A stretch of DNA of 20,542 nt from JAGUXG01 sp043798435. GTDB taxonomy: Bacteria > UBA9089 > UBA9088 > JAGUXG01. Positions within the stretch are counted from its first letter, which is position 1. Each line of letters opens with the position of its first letter. The notes under the pieces are model-generated. The model saw only the letters and a list, made by a program, of their open reading frames with translations, had not been told where the DNA came from and searched no databases. This document shows, one piece after another, positions 1 through 8,770 of the stretch. The position numbers were made by a program, and so were the translations under genes. The stretch covers positions 1-20,542 of the forward strand of contig JAZDOR010000045.1 of NCBI GenBank assembly GCA_043798435.1. The letters are read 5' to 3'.

Positions 1-226
1 GCGAATTATGGAGAGGGTAAGGTCTATCCTCCCTCTCCATTAGGTGGTATCCTGTTATAGTTTAGTTATAGCGAGGCATCTGAAAAAGGTATAAAAAAGG
101 ATTATTCATTACGAATTGTAAATTTTAAATTTAAAATGCTAAATTTGCAATAACGAGGCAAACCTCTTAAAATTGGTCTTGACAAACCCGACCACCTTAA
201 GCCCAATCTTCTTTTCGCTCTCAGGA
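1..226. other. Non-coding tail downstream of the glycan operon
   Basis: No convincing gene lies here. A perfect 10-bp inverted repeat (ATGGAGAGGG at 8-17, CCCTCTCCAT at 31-40, 13-nt loop) could form a hairpin, but neither strand shows the T-run of an intrinsic terminator after it. Around 110-155 is an AT-rich stretch built from AAATTTTAAATTTAAAAT-like units, similar in style to the other simple repeats of the window. Transcripts of the minus-strand operon must end here or beyond the window edge. Confidence 0.5.
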
Positions 227-2404
227 TTATTTGCCATTAAAACTAAAAAACTTGGGTCTATATAAAAATTGGACATTATTTATACCATGTTTTATTTTTA
301 CAGACTTAAAAGTGCCGAATAATTTTTCAATCTTAACATCTTTTTCGTTTATTTTGGCTTCCCATTCCGAATCCCAATTATCAATAAAACTTAAGTATCC
401 TTCCTCAGAATTCTCAACTACCATTTTGAGCCTATCGCCATTATACTCTATAACCTTGTTTCTAAAATTACTACTTTTTTCATAAGTGATAGCATCTGTC
501 AGAAAATCTTTAATAGATTGATATTCTATATTTTTGGAAAAATAAAATCTTTTACCATCATTCATGCCCAACAACTGTTTTAAGTAATCCTTCTCCTTCT
601 TCTCGTATTTATCCTTAAAATTAATATATCTTTCATAATGCCAGTTAGCCATACCACCAACAAAAAAGAACTTGTTTAAGCCAATGGTTCCTATATCATA
701 TCTTAAGCAAGAAAATGACTCCATATTTTCTTTATCAATATTTAAGGCTACTGGTTTATAATCGTGTGTCCCATGATAAGCCCACTGAAGAATTCCAATT
801 TTACGCACATCATAGGAATTCAGCAAAAGCAATAATATCATTATGGCTATTGCCATTTTGTTGCGTGACACCATAAATCCTTTATGGATATTCTGTCTTT
901 TTCTCTTGGATTTTTGATCTGCAAATTTAATCTTTCTGGCAAAAACCAATAAAAAAAATATAACACCAAATGATACGGCTCCCATTGCAATATAAAAACT
1001 TTCATTAAAATTTTGTGGTACAAAATTAAGGGCAACATAGTAGCCTGTCCAGTAATTGTCAAACAATTTGTTATGATAAAAATAATATTGAATAGCCAAA
1101 ATTATTAGATAGACAATAAAAAATTTCAATAAAAATGGGCGAAACTCAACACGGTGATTTTTTATAGAACCATCATCCAAAATTAAAGCCTCAAAAGAAG
1201 AATATGCCCTTGCAAGAAGCAGTGAAATTATGGGGAGCAATATAATACTCAATCTGCCCCATCCCCTTAAACTAGAAAAACCAGGGAGATGATACCATAA
1301 TAACTTAAATAAATATGACCCTTTACCATAACTAATGTATGTAATAGTCAAAAACCAGATGAATATTATTGATAGAAAAATGATATTACCTTTAGACCTG
1401 TTTATTTTCGAGACAGAATTTATAACGAAGATTATAATAAGGAGCACACCTACCATTCCAAAATAATACCATCCTTCACCCTGAGCAGACGGAGGAAAAA
1501 ATAATGACCCCAAAGTATCGCTTAAACTAAATACACCTGCGGTAGACCACTCAAAACTTGCACCATACCTATCTGTAGTTTGACTTAAAAGTTCCTTCAT
1601 CTCCCAGAGATAGGGTAAAACGATGACAACAATCAATGAAAAAGAGGCAAAAAGGGTAACTAAGTATTTTTTGAGATTAACAGGTTCAGTGTAACCAAGT
1701 TCCTTTCTTGTTTTATTAAACAAGAGTAGCATTATATAAGGACCAACTAAAAATATAGAATAATAAGTATAATAAGGATAAGCAGCAGTCACAAGCATTA
1801 AAAAGCTTAAAACAATTATCAGAAGACCTTTGATAGATCTATTCAGGGCGATTGTAATGCCCAGCAAAATAAATGGTATCCATGCAATAGAATGAACGGC
1901 ATTAGGAAATCTGAATATCTCAACTATTTTCAAATCAGTGCTCATTATAGCTGCAGATACAAAAGCTGGGCGAATACCTATCTTCAAAGATCGGAGCCAC
2001 AAATATAATCCCAAAGCAAATATCGACACACCAAGAACAGTAAACACTTGATGAAAAAATGGTGGATAGCCATGAAATAATTTATAAACAATAACCAATA
2101 GAATATTTAATGGATAAAATGTTTGAGCAAGTGGACTTGAGTAAAAAGGGTAACCACAAGCCTCAGATGGTGACCAAAGGGGCATCCTGAAATTGCTGAG
2201 TACATCCAATAAATAAGCTTTATAAACATAATAAACTGTATAGAAATCATTACTGATTGAAAGTGAAAATGACTGATTGGGAATAAGATATGGAAACAGA
2301 TAAATAAGCGGCCAAATAAAAATGAGTAACATAGCTATCCACTCATTACTTATTCGTTTTTTATTGTTGTTTGGTAATGGCAAAATTTGCAAAGGTTTGG
2401 TCAT
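227..2404 (-). CDS. YfhO-like integral membrane glycosyltransferase (GT-C type)
   Basis: A 725-residue polytopic membrane protein. After a short cytoplasmic start (about 1-20) come many hydrophobic helices up to about residue 540, then a soluble C-terminal domain. Family marks are the first outer loop with an acidic SNDF (51-54), the PLWSPSEACGYPFYSSPLAQ stretch (75-94) typical of YfhO-like proteins, and the C-terminal strand-rich block with DNWDSEW and a final FLYRP. In Firmicutes, YfhO transfers a sugar from undecaprenyl phosphate to an extracytoplasmic acceptor, working with the GT2 enzyme CsbB; a GT2 of that type lies two genes upstream. The start ATG overlaps the preceding methyltransferase stop (ATGA), so the two are probably translationally coupled. 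The usual last transmembrane segment after the YRP motif is missing: the protein stops at NGK, so it may be shortened at the 3' end. Acceptor unknown. Confidence 0.75.
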   Translation of the reverse strand: MTKPLQILPLPNNNKKRISNEWIAMLLIFIWPLIYLFPYLIPNQSFSLSISNDFYTVYYVYKAYLLDVLSNFRMPLWSPSEACGYPFYSSPLAQTFYPLNILLVIVYKLFHGYPPFFHQVFTVLGVSIFALGLYLWLRSLKIGIRPAFVSAAIMSTDLKIVEIFRFPNAVHSIAWIPFILLGITIALNRSIKGLLIIVLSFLMLVTAAYPYYTYYSIFLVGPYIMLLLFNKTRKELGYTEPVNLKKYLVTLFASFSLIVVIVLPYLWEMKELLSQTTDRYGASFEWSTAGVFSLSDTLGSLFFPPSAQGEGWYYFGMVGVLLIIIFVINSVSKINRSKGNIIFLSIIFIWFLTITYISYGKGSYLFKLLWYHLPGFSSLRGWGRLSIILLPIISLLLARAYSSFEALILDDGSIKNHRVEFRPFLLKFFIVYLIILAIQYYFYHNKLFDNYWTGYYVALNFVPQNFNESFYIAMGAVSFGVIFFLLVFARKIKFADQKSKRKRQNIHKGFMVSRNKMAIAIMILLLLLNSYDVRKIGILQWAYHGTHDYKPVALNIDKENMESFSCLRYDIGTIGLNKFFFVGGMANWHYERYINFKDKYEKKEKDYLKQLLGMNDGKRFYFSKNIEYQSIKDFLTDAITYEKSSNFRNKVIEYNGDRLKMVVENSEEGYLSFIDNWDSEWEAKINEKDVKIEKLFGTFKSVKIKHGINNVQFLYRPKFFSFNGK

Positions 2405-3171
2405 CTTTTCTTTAATAATGTTAATGTTGCAAAAGAGAAGAATTTTCCAATAAAATTGTTAAAAAATAATTTATCTAAATCAAATAGTATTCTAACCAAA
2501 GATTTTCCCCCAAAATTCAAAAAAGGGAACGCATCTGGATTGTAAAACAGTACATAAGAAGAAAGTCCTGGATATATCTGGTCTACAATTTCAAAATTAT
2601 TGGATAAAAATATCGTGTTAAGTTTTTTTAATTCAAACGCCTTTTCTGTATTCTCATCAAAAAGCATATTTTTCTTATAAATTAATCCCCTTATTTTCTT
2701 AAAAAGAAAATTGTTATGAGTAGGTTCTAAACAAATAAAATAACCACTCCTTTTTAAGACATTGCTAACCATCTTAACTACCTGTTCTGAATACTTGAAC
2801 ACATGATGCAATCCACCAATAATAATAACAATATCATACTTTTTATCAGTTTGAAACTTTGTAACATCCATTTTATAAACATTCAAACAGGGATCATTTG
2901 ATTTCGCTAAATCTACCATTATATCGCTATAATCAAACCCTTCATAGATAATTTTAATCCCCAAGTGATCTTCTATAATTTTTTTGCCTTCACAATATCC
3001 GCACATTGGATCTAAAACCGTTTGATTATCGATCTTTAGATATGCTTTATCTTTAAAAAAGTGTTGCCACATTAATTTTTTAATAAGTAAATGTGTTTTG
3101 CTTTGTCTTTCTTTGAAATATTTTTGCGCAATATTATTAAAATGTTCTTTTTGCTTTTCAATTTTGTTCAC
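2401..3171 (-). CDS. Class I SAM-dependent methyltransferase
   Basis: A 256-residue Rossmann-fold methyltransferase. The SAM-binding motif I is VLDPMCGYCEG (52-62), an acidic FDYSD (79-83) follows strand 2, and motif IV is IIGGLHHV (117-124), after which a post-motif region FICLEPTHNN is seen. The length and the motifs resemble small-molecule O-methyltransferases often found in polysaccharide clusters; the substrate cannot be told. The start is GTG, not ATG: AGGAGG (3177-3182 on the plus strand as CCTCCT) lies 5 nt upstream. The stop TGA overlaps the ATG of the YfhO-like gene, and the GT2 gene upstream ends only 28 bp away, so it belongs to the glycan operon. Confidence 0.8.
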   Translation of the reverse strand: MNKIEKQKEHFNNIAQKYFKERQSKTHLLIKKLMWQHFFKDKAYLKIDNQTVLDPMCGYCEGKKIIEDHLGIKIIYEGFDYSDIMVDLAKSNDPCLNVYKMDVTKFQTDKKYDIVIIIGGLHHVFKYSEQVVKMVSNVLKRSGYFICLEPTHNNFLFKKIRGLIYKKNMLFDENTEKAFELKKLNTIFLSNNFEIVDQIYPGLSSYVLFYNPDAFPFLNFGGKSLVRILFDLDKLFFNNFIGKFFSFATLTLLKKR

Positions 3172-3199
3172 TTTTTCCTCCTGCTAAAAAGAAATCTTT

Positions 3200-4150
3200 T
3201 TATAATAAGCTCATCTCTTCAATAATGTAGTTAGGTCTTCTTTTTGCCTCAAGAAACAGTTTGCCAATATAATTGCCAATAATTCCCAATATCAATAACT
3301 GTATTCCCCCTAAAAAGAAAACACCTACCATTACAGATGCCCATCCTGAAATTGCTTTATTTGCAACTATTTTTATGATAATTGCATAAATGCCATAACT
3401 GAATGCTAAAAATGAAATGGCAGCCCCTAAAACAGTAGAAATTTGAAGTGGCAATATACTGAATGAAGTGATACCATTAAAGGCAAGCAGAGCCATCTTT
3501 TTTATAGTATATTTTGTTTTTCCGTGCAAGCGTTCATTTGGAAAATAGCTTATACCATATTGCTTAAAACCAAGCCAAGAGATAATTCCCCTATAAAAAA
3601 TATTCATCTCTTTGAAATTCCTTAAAACCTCCACAACGGATTTATCCATGAGCCTAAAATCTGCAGATCCCCTTTCTAATCTTAAACCTGACATATAGTT
3701 CATTATTCTGTAAAAGATATGGGCAGTTTTTCGCTTAAAAAAAGAATCTTTTTTATTCTCTTTTCTGATAGTATAGACAATGCCATATCCTTCAATCCAT
3801 TTGTCAATCATCTGCGGAATCAATTCTACTGGATGTTGCAAATCAGCATCCATTGATATTGCACAACTTCCGGTGATACAATCCAATCCTGCCCTTAAAG
3901 CATTTTGATGCCCGAAGTTTCTGGAAAATGATATATAATGAATCTTATTATTCTTTTTATTCAGTTCTTTGAGTTCACTCAAGGTGTTATCTGTGCTTCC
4001 ATCATCAACAAAGATTATTTCATAATCATAGCAATCTTTTAAGGTATCCACCAATTTATTTGCCAATATCTGAACATTTTTTTCTTCGTTGTGTGAAGGA
4101 ATAACAATTGATATTTTAATATCTTTTATCAAACTCCTTTTTATCTGCAT
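3200..4150 (-). CDS. GT2 polyprenyl-phosphate glycosyltransferase (CsbB/GtrB/DPM1-like)
   Basis: A 316-residue family 2 glycosyltransferase. The GT-A domain shows ISIVIPSHNEE (13-23), the VDDGSTDNT nucleotide-binding motif (48-56), the metal-binding SMDADLQHP (99-107) and the GSADFRL acceptor-side motif (161-167). Two hydrophobic segments (about 234-262 and 271-296) followed by a basic RRPNY tail give the usual layout of enzymes that load a sugar onto undecaprenyl or dolichyl phosphate at the inner face of the membrane. The start ATG overlaps the preceding methyltransferase by 10 bp. With the YfhO-like gene two places downstream it could form a CsbB/YfhO-type pair: sugar to lipid phosphate inside, transfer to acceptor outside. 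No flippase is visible. Sugar identity unknown. Confidence 0.85.
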   Translation of the reverse strand: MQIKRSLIKDIKISIVIPSHNEEKNVQILANKLVDTLKDCYDYEIIFVDDGSTDNTLSELKELNKKNNKIHYISFSRNFGHQNALRAGLDCITGSCAISMDADLQHPVELIPQMIDKWIEGYGIVYTIRKENKKDSFFKRKTAHIFYRIMNYMSGLRLERGSADFRLMDKSVVEVLRNFKEMNIFYRGIISWLGFKQYGISYFPNERLHGKTKYTIKKMALLAFNGITSFSILPLQISTVLGAAISFLAFSYGIYAIIIKIVANKAISGWASVMVGVFFLGGIQLLILGIIGNYIGKLFLEAKRRPNYIIEEMSLL

Positions 4151-4920
4151 CTTATCAACTCAATCCTCATGAACATTCCCAAATATCTATTAAGTGGTGA
4201 AAGAATAAACTCTACTGCCTTTACTACTTCATAAAGAAAAGAAGGAACAAGGCTTCTGATTGAGAGGCCGCCGCTTAAGAGGTAGCGAAACGGGACTGAA
4301 AAGGATACATGGGCAATCTTCAAATTTGGGAACTCTTTCTCAAACCTCTCTCTATCACGACAAAAGATAATCCAGGGAATAGCTCCATTGGAATCACTTA
4401 ATGGTCTGCTGCCTTCAAAACCCCATCCTGCATCAGGCAAAAATTCCTCATGATGAAAGTTTTGATAGATAAACCTGGCCCATAATGTATTGGTTTGTTC
4501 TATCATCACACATCTTCCACCTATCTTCAGGCACCTTTCTACTTCCTTAAAAAACGCAGCAGAATCTGGAAGATGATGCAGAAGATCAATCATAAAAAAG
4601 GCAGAAACGGTTTGGTCAGGAAAAGGCATCTTTAGACCCGAGAAACATAGGTCTATTCCGGGAACAGGAAGAATATCAGAGGTGATGATATCGGGAATGA
4701 CTTCTTTTAGAAACCCTCCGCCACTTCCTAACTCAATCAACGATCCATCAAGCCCTCTTGCTGATATGGCGAGCTCCTTGTAAAAATCAACATAAAGCTT
4801 TTTTAAGAATCCTTTTCTTTGAATAATCTGGCCATGCAGCTTTGTGGTTGAGACTGCATCTAAGTCTTTGATATTTCTTGCCTCAGGTAATTTCAACCAC
4901 CCAACAACCTTTTTTATCAA
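4141..4920 (-). CDS. Class I SAM-dependent methyltransferase
   Basis: A 259-residue methyltransferase. Motif I is LIELGSGGGFL (61-71); MIDLLHHLPD (110-119) is the motif-IV region and LKIGGRCVMIEQ (131-142) the following strand. The C-terminal third is specific to a subgroup that I associate with glycan clusters; the substrate is unknown. The start is TTG at 4918-4920: its TTGA overlaps the stop of the upstream fused gene, AGGAGG lies 11 nt upstream (CCTCCT at 4932-4937), and the next Met is residue 110, far past motif I, so no ATG start is plausible. The 3' end overlaps the GT2 gene by 10 bp. Confidence 0.8.
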   Translation of the reverse strand: MIKKVVGWLKLPEARNIKDLDAVSTTKLHGQIIQRKGFLKKLYVDFYKELAISARGLDGSLIELGSGGGFLKEVIPDIITSDILPVPGIDLCFSGLKMPFPDQTVSAFFMIDLLHHLPDSAAFFKEVERCLKIGGRCVMIEQTNTLWARFIYQNFHHEEFLPDAGWGFEGSRPLSDSNGAIPWIIFCRDRERFEKEFPNLKIAHVSFSVPFRYLLSGGLSIRSLVPSFLYEVVKAVEFILSPLNRYLGMFMRIELIRCR

Positions 4921-6329
4921 TTAAGCTTCAACCTCCTGAAGGCAACAAATGTCATTTTCAAAAGAAGAAGCCCATGCTTGAACCTCTGTATCTTTATCTC
5001 TCCATAGGTCCGTTCTCTATATCTTATTGGTATCTCCACAATCTTTAAGTTCAACTTGGCTGCTCCAAAAAGAATGTCAAAATCTCCAAATGGGTCAAAG
5101 TCTCCAAAAAAACTTCGGTTTTGAGCAATCCTCTCATAATCCCTTCTGAAAAGCACCTTAGTTCCGCATAGTGTATCCTTTATTCTCTGCTCAAGGAGCC
5201 AGGTGAAGATGATGCCAAAAAGCTTATTGGCTATCAAATTAAGGGTTCTCATTGCCTGTTTCTCCATCGGATAGACAAGCCTCGTGCCATTAATAAACTC
5301 ACCCTTTCCTTCTGCTATGGCTAAATAAAACTTTGGCAGGTCTTCTGGAGGAACTGTCAGGTCAGCATCAAGGATAAACAAGATATCCCCTGTTGCGACT
5401 GCAAACCCCTTTTTCATAGCATCACCCTTTCCTTTACCTGAGCCTTGATGAATCAACTTAATATCCCTCTTTCCTTTATATTTCTGTATCATACCCTCTA
5501 TCTTCTCAATAGTTCCATCCGTAGAATTTCCATCAACAAAGATAAGCTCGGTATGAGTCCCCATATCCTGTGTTCTCTCCACACACCCTTCAATGTTTCC
5601 AGCCTCATCTTTGCAGGGAATGATAACAGAACAAGAATACCCTTTTGTTCCACTTCTTGGATTCTCTTTAGCCACTATATATTCTACCAAACATAGATGC
5701 CTTATGATAGGCAATTTGGCGATAAAGCGATTCAATAGGTTAGAGAACAAGGGAATCTTTTTGGGAAAGAGAAGCCTCATGCCTTTCTGAACCACCTCAT
5801 AGCCATTAAGATTAAGCAGATTCTCTATATCCTCTAAAGAGAGCCAGTTCTGATAATATTGGGGCATCTTTAACCCTATCTTTTCTCCCAACCTGAGGAG
5901 TGGTTCCCAAAAGTAGTTGAATTGGGTAATGACCACCCTTGTCTCTTCCTTTGTTACCTTCTGTAAACATCTGAATGCCTGCCAGACATCCGTGAGATGA
6001 CCGACTAAGTCTGACATAATCACATAATCAAACTTCTCTATGAGATGCAAATCCTCAGCGTCATCAATCAGAAAGGTGTATTCAGGATACTTTTTTTCAG
6101 CTATCTCTACCATCTTTTGGCTGAAGTCTATTCCTACACCTCGCTTTGGTTTCAGATGACCAATAAAGTCCCCTGTGCCACAACCTATCTCTAAAACAGA
6201 GGAGTCTGGCGGTATAACAAACCTTAAGAATGCCTCTAATTCAGAGTAGTAATGACTATTTTTCTTTTTCCACCTATCCCTATCTGGAGCAATAGAATCA
6301 AAATAGGCTATCTTTTCTTGTTTTGTCAT
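4917..6329 (-). CDS. Fused SAM methyltransferase and GT2 glycosyltransferase
   Basis: A 470-residue two-domain protein. Residues about 1-220 are a class I methyltransferase with motif I VLEIGCGTGD (45-54), VGIDFS (65-70) and motif IV DYVIMSDLVGHL (101-112). Residues about 231-470 are a family 2 glycosyltransferase with SVIIPCKDEAGN (234-245), VDGNSTDGT (265-273), the metal-binding LDADL (320-324) and a GDFD (415-418). A short hydrophobic patch at 364-379 may touch the membrane, but no clear C-terminal TM pair is present. The fusion suggests that methylation and sugar transfer act on one growing chain, but this is inference. The gene begins directly beside a palindromic element (6339-6486): GGTATAAAG precedes the ATG with no good Shine-Dalgarno. 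It ends in a 4-bp overlap with the next methyltransferase. Confidence 0.85.
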   Translation of the reverse strand: MTKQEKIAYFDSIAPDRDRWKKKNSHYYSELEAFLRFVIPPDSSVLEIGCGTGDFIGHLKPKRGVGIDFSQKMVEIAEKKYPEYTFLIDDAEDLHLIEKFDYVIMSDLVGHLTDVWQAFRCLQKVTKEETRVVITQFNYFWEPLLRLGEKIGLKMPQYYQNWLSLEDIENLLNLNGYEVVQKGMRLLFPKKIPLFSNLLNRFIAKLPIIRHLCLVEYIVAKENPRSGTKGYSCSVIIPCKDEAGNIEGCVERTQDMGTHTELIFVDGNSTDGTIEKIEGMIQKYKGKRDIKLIHQGSGKGKGDAMKKGFAVATGDILFILDADLTVPPEDLPKFYLAIAEGKGEFINGTRLVYPMEKQAMRTLNLIANKLFGIIFTWLLEQRIKDTLCGTKVLFRRDYERIAQNRSFFGDFDPFGDFDILFGAAKLNLKIVEIPIRYRERTYGEIKIQRFKHGLLLLKMTFVAFRRLKLN

Positions 6330-6338
6330 CTTTATACC

Positions 6339-6486
6339 GTACCCGTTTAGGTAGTGTAAGAAAAGGAGATGTGGAGATTAAGGAGATAAGGGGATATTAT
6401 TAAATAATTAATTTATTATCTCCATATCTTTTCTTATCTTCTTATCCCCCTTCTTACACTCTTTGATAAATAGGCTGAACACTTAC
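6339..6486. mobile_element. 148-bp palindromic MITE-like element, copy 1
   Basis: Ends are GTACCCGTTTAG (6339-6350) and CTGAACACTTAC (6475-6486), imperfect terminal inverted repeats. The body is a long imperfect palindrome rich in GGAGATAAGG / CCTTATCTCC units. It matches copy 2 (7486-7633) almost base for base: by eye about four substitutions and two compensating 2-bp indels, giving the same 148-bp length. No direct duplication flanks it. It has no transposase, so it would depend on an enzyme elsewhere. It lies between fcl and the fused methyltransferase-glycosyltransferase gene. Confidence 0.8.
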
Positions 6487-6526
6487 AAGAAAAGGGATAT
6501 GGAGATAAGGGGACACTATTCTATGC
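6484..6526. repeat. Partial nested remnant of the same element
   Basis: Just outside copy 1, AAGAAAAGGGATATGGAGAT (6487-6506) and AAGGGGACACTATT repeat the left arm of the 148-bp element in shortened form, then similarity stops. This suggests a truncated or nested second insertion downstream of fcl, and may explain why copy 1 lacks a target duplication. The similarity is by eye only. Confidence 0.45.
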
Positions 6527-6542
6527 TCAACCCTTCTAATAT

Positions 6543-7475
6543 CTATTTTTTCTTATACCACTCTATCGTCTTTTTTAGGCCCTCTTCAAAACTCGTCTTT
6601 GAGACAAATCCAAACTCTTTTTCTGCTTTTTCTGTGTTAAGCATCCTTCTTGGCTGTCCATCTGGCCTGGCTACATCCCAAATTATTTTTCCAGAAAATC
6701 CAGTCAACCCTGTAATCACATCTACCAAATCTTTAATGCTTATCTCCATCCCAGCCCCAAGATTTACTGGTTCACTCTTGTTGTAGTGTTCTGTAGCCAA
6801 AAGGATTCCCTCAGCACAGTCCTCAACATAAAAGAACTCTCTGGTTGGCTTCCCTGTTCCCCAGACTACAATCTCTGTATCTCCTCTATTGATGGCATCT
6901 ACGCATTTTCTAATTATAGCAGGAATCGCATGGGATGAACTCAGGTCAAAATTGTCTCCTGGACCATAGAGATTGACAGGAAGAAGAAATATGGAATTAA
7001 ACCCATACTGCTCTCGGTATGCCTGAGATTGCACCAACATCATCTTCTTTGCCAATCCATAAGGTGCATTAGTCTCCTCAGGATACCCATTCCATAGGTC
7101 ATCTTCCTTGAATGGAACTTGCGTAAACTTTGGATAGGCACATATCGTGCCAATGGCAGTAAACTTTTTGATATTATTCCTCCTGGCATATTCTATCATC
7201 ATTGCACCCATAACTAAGTTTTCATAAAGGAATTTTCCAGGATTTTCAAGATTAGCCCCAATCCCTCCAACTACTGCGGCCAGGTGAATGACTATATCAG
7301 CCTTTGCGTCTTTATAAAGCCTTTCTACATCTGCTTCTCTGACAAGGTCATAATCCCTTCTTCTTGGAATAAGTATCTCACAGCATCCCCTTTCCTTCAA
7401 TTTTTCTGTGATATAAGAACCCAAGAACCCTGCTCCACCAGTAACAATAACCCTCTTATCTTTCCAAAAGCTCAT
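6543..7475 (-). CDS. fcl: GDP-L-fucose synthase
   Basis: A 310-residue extended short-chain dehydrogenase that would epimerise and reduce GDP-4-keto-6-deoxy-D-mannose to GDP-L-fucose with NADPH in the cytoplasm. The Rossmann motif is VTGGAGFLG (11-19); the active-site loop is GTICAYP (109-115) with the family Cys; YGLAK (139-143) is the YxxxK pair; SSHAIPA (180-186) holds the conserved His. Length is normal. The neighbour upstream is gmd, which supplies the substrate. The ATG is preceded by AGGAGATACG, a good Shine-Dalgarno, which is one half of an 8-bp target duplication made by the element at 7486-7633. Before that insertion the start would have overlapped the gmd stop as ATGA. Confidence 0.93.
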   Translation of the reverse strand: MSFWKDKRVIVTGGAGFLGSYITEKLKERGCCEILIPRRRDYDLVREADVERLYKDAKADIVIHLAAVVGGIGANLENPGKFLYENLVMGAMMIEYARRNNIKKFTAIGTICAYPKFTQVPFKEDDLWNGYPEETNAPYGLAKKMMLVQSQAYREQYGFNSIFLLPVNLYGPGDNFDLSSSHAIPAIIRKCVDAINRGDTEIVVWGTGKPTREFFYVEDCAEGILLATEHYNKSEPVNLGAGMEISIKDLVDVITGLTGFSGKIIWDVARPDGQPRRMLNTEKAEKEFGFVSKTSFEEGLKKTIEWYKKK

Positions 7476-7485
7476 CGTATCTCCT

Positions 7486-7633
7486 GTAACCGTTCAGGTA
7501 GTGTAAGAAAAGGAGATGTGGAGATTAAGGAGATGGGGATATTATTAAATAATTATATTTTATTATCTCCATATCTTTTCTTATCTCCTTATCCCCCTTC
7601 TTACACTCTTTGATAAATAGGCTGAACGCTTAC
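7486..7633. mobile_element. 148-bp palindromic MITE-like element, copy 2, with 8-bp target duplication
   Basis: Ends are GTAACCGTTCAG (7486-7497) and CTGAACGCTTAC (7622-7633), inverted repeats with one mismatch in 12. The element is flanked by perfect direct repeats TATCTCCT at 7478-7485 and 7634-7641, so this is a real insertion. Read on the minus strand, the duplicated octamer is AGGAGATA, the ribosome-binding site of fcl. The element end encodes the last ten residues and the stop codon of gmd. The body is an imperfect palindrome nearly identical to copy 1. Confidence 0.92.
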
Positions 7634-8614
7634 TATCTCCTTCTTCGCCTGTTCCATATCTGCATCTACCATTATCTTGACCAACTCCTTAAAGGTGACC
7701 TTTGGTTGCCAACCGAGCTTTTCTTTGGCTTTGCTGGTATCACCAATTAAAAGGTCAACCTCTGTGGGCCGGAAATACTGAGGGTCTATCTGGACATAAT
7801 CTTGCCAGTTGAGCCCTAAATGAGAAAAAGCCTCTTCAACAAACTCCTGGACAGAATGTGTCTCGCCAGTAGCTATAACATAGTCATCTGGCTCCTTTTG
7901 TTGCAAGATACACCACATCGCCTCGCAAAATTCTGGTGCATAACCCCAATCCCTCTTTGCCTCGAGGTTACCCAGATAGAGTTTCTCTTGCTTTCCTAAT
8001 TTTATCCTGGCTGCCGCCCTGGTTATCTTCTTCGTAACAAAGGTTTCTCCCCTTCTTGGGGATTCGTGATTAAAGAGAATCCCATTGCAAGCAAACAAGC
8101 CATAAGCCTCCCTATAATTTTTGACCATATAAAAGGCATAAGCCTTAGCTGCCGCATACGGAGACCTTGGATAGAATGGACTCTTTTCATTTTGTGGTGG
8201 TGGGGTGTTTCCAAAAAGCTCTGAAGATGAGGCTTGATAGAACTTTGGGGATATCTCTGCCTCTCTTATTGCCTCCAAAAGCCTTGTTGTGCCTAAAGCA
8301 ACAATCTCTCCTGTATACTCTGGAATCTCAAAGCTAACCTTGACATGTGATTGAGCACCAAGGTTATATATCTCATCAGGCTTTATTGTGCGAATAATCT
8401 TATTTAGACTGCTGGCATCATTCATATCTCCATAGACCAAATGGAGCCTGACGCCCTTTTCATGAGGATCCTGATAAATATGTTCTATTCTACCTGTATT
8501 AAAGGACGAGGACCTTCTGATGATTCCATAAACCTCATAGCCCTTGTCCAGCAGAAATTCAGCCAGATATGAGCCATCTTGACCAGTGATTCCAGTAATC
8601 AGTGCCTTTTTCAT
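7601..8614 (-). CDS. gmd: GDP-mannose 4,6-dehydratase
   Basis: A 337-residue enzyme converting GDP-D-mannose to GDP-4-keto-6-deoxymannose, the first step towards GDP-fucose (also GDP-rhamnose or perosamine). NADP-binding GITGQDGSYLAEFL (8-21) and the IIRRSS (31-36) signature are canonical. SSSELFG (129-135) holds the catalytic Glu; the usual Thr two residues before it is Ser here. YAAAK (153-157) is the YxxxK pair, and NHESPRRGETFVT (182-194) is a family hallmark. It is the first gene of the glycan operon. Residues 328-337 (VSVQPIYQRV) and the stop lie inside the inserted element; with the insertion removed the frame would read KKEIR-stop, with TGA overlapping the ATG of fcl. No clear Shine-Dalgarno precedes the ATG and no confident promoter was found upstream. 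Confidence 0.96.
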   Translation of the reverse strand: MKKALITGITGQDGSYLAEFLLDKGYEVYGIIRRSSSFNTGRIEHIYQDPHEKGVRLHLVYGDMNDASSLNKIIRTIKPDEIYNLGAQSHVKVSFEIPEYTGEIVALGTTRLLEAIREAEISPKFYQASSSELFGNTPPPQNEKSPFYPRSPYAAAKAYAFYMVKNYREAYGLFACNGILFNHESPRRGETFVTKKITRAAARIKLGKQEKLYLGNLEAKRDWGYAPEFCEAMWCILQQKEPDDYVIATGETHSVQEFVEEAFSHLGLNWQDYVQIDPQYFRPTEVDLLIGDTSKAKEKLGWQPKVTFKELVKIMVDADMEQAKKEIVSVQPIYQRV

Positions 8615-8770
8615 AGTTATATTTTATTCATTATCTATACCAAATTGCAACTATTAAAAGAATGCAGGTTTAATAACTCTGAGGGCTAAAATCTTCCGAT
8701 ACCAAATATTCACCACTCAGAGATAGATTGAATCCTTCGCCAAATACCTTCCTTGTATGAAAAGTGGATT

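Noticed and set aside
8..40. Hairpin as the terminator of the glycan operon
   Set aside because: Perfect stem, but no T-run follows on the minus strand and it is about 190 bp past the last gene.
181..226. Frameshifted continuation of the YfhO-like gene
   Set aside because: A short open stretch exists in the +1 frame after the stop (SEKKIGLKVVGF), but it is not hydrophobic and does not look like the missing last membrane segment.
6331..6558. TTATACC on both sides as a target duplication of element copy 1
   Set aside because: The right-hand match (6552-6558) lies inside fcl and is not next to an element end, so it is probably chance.
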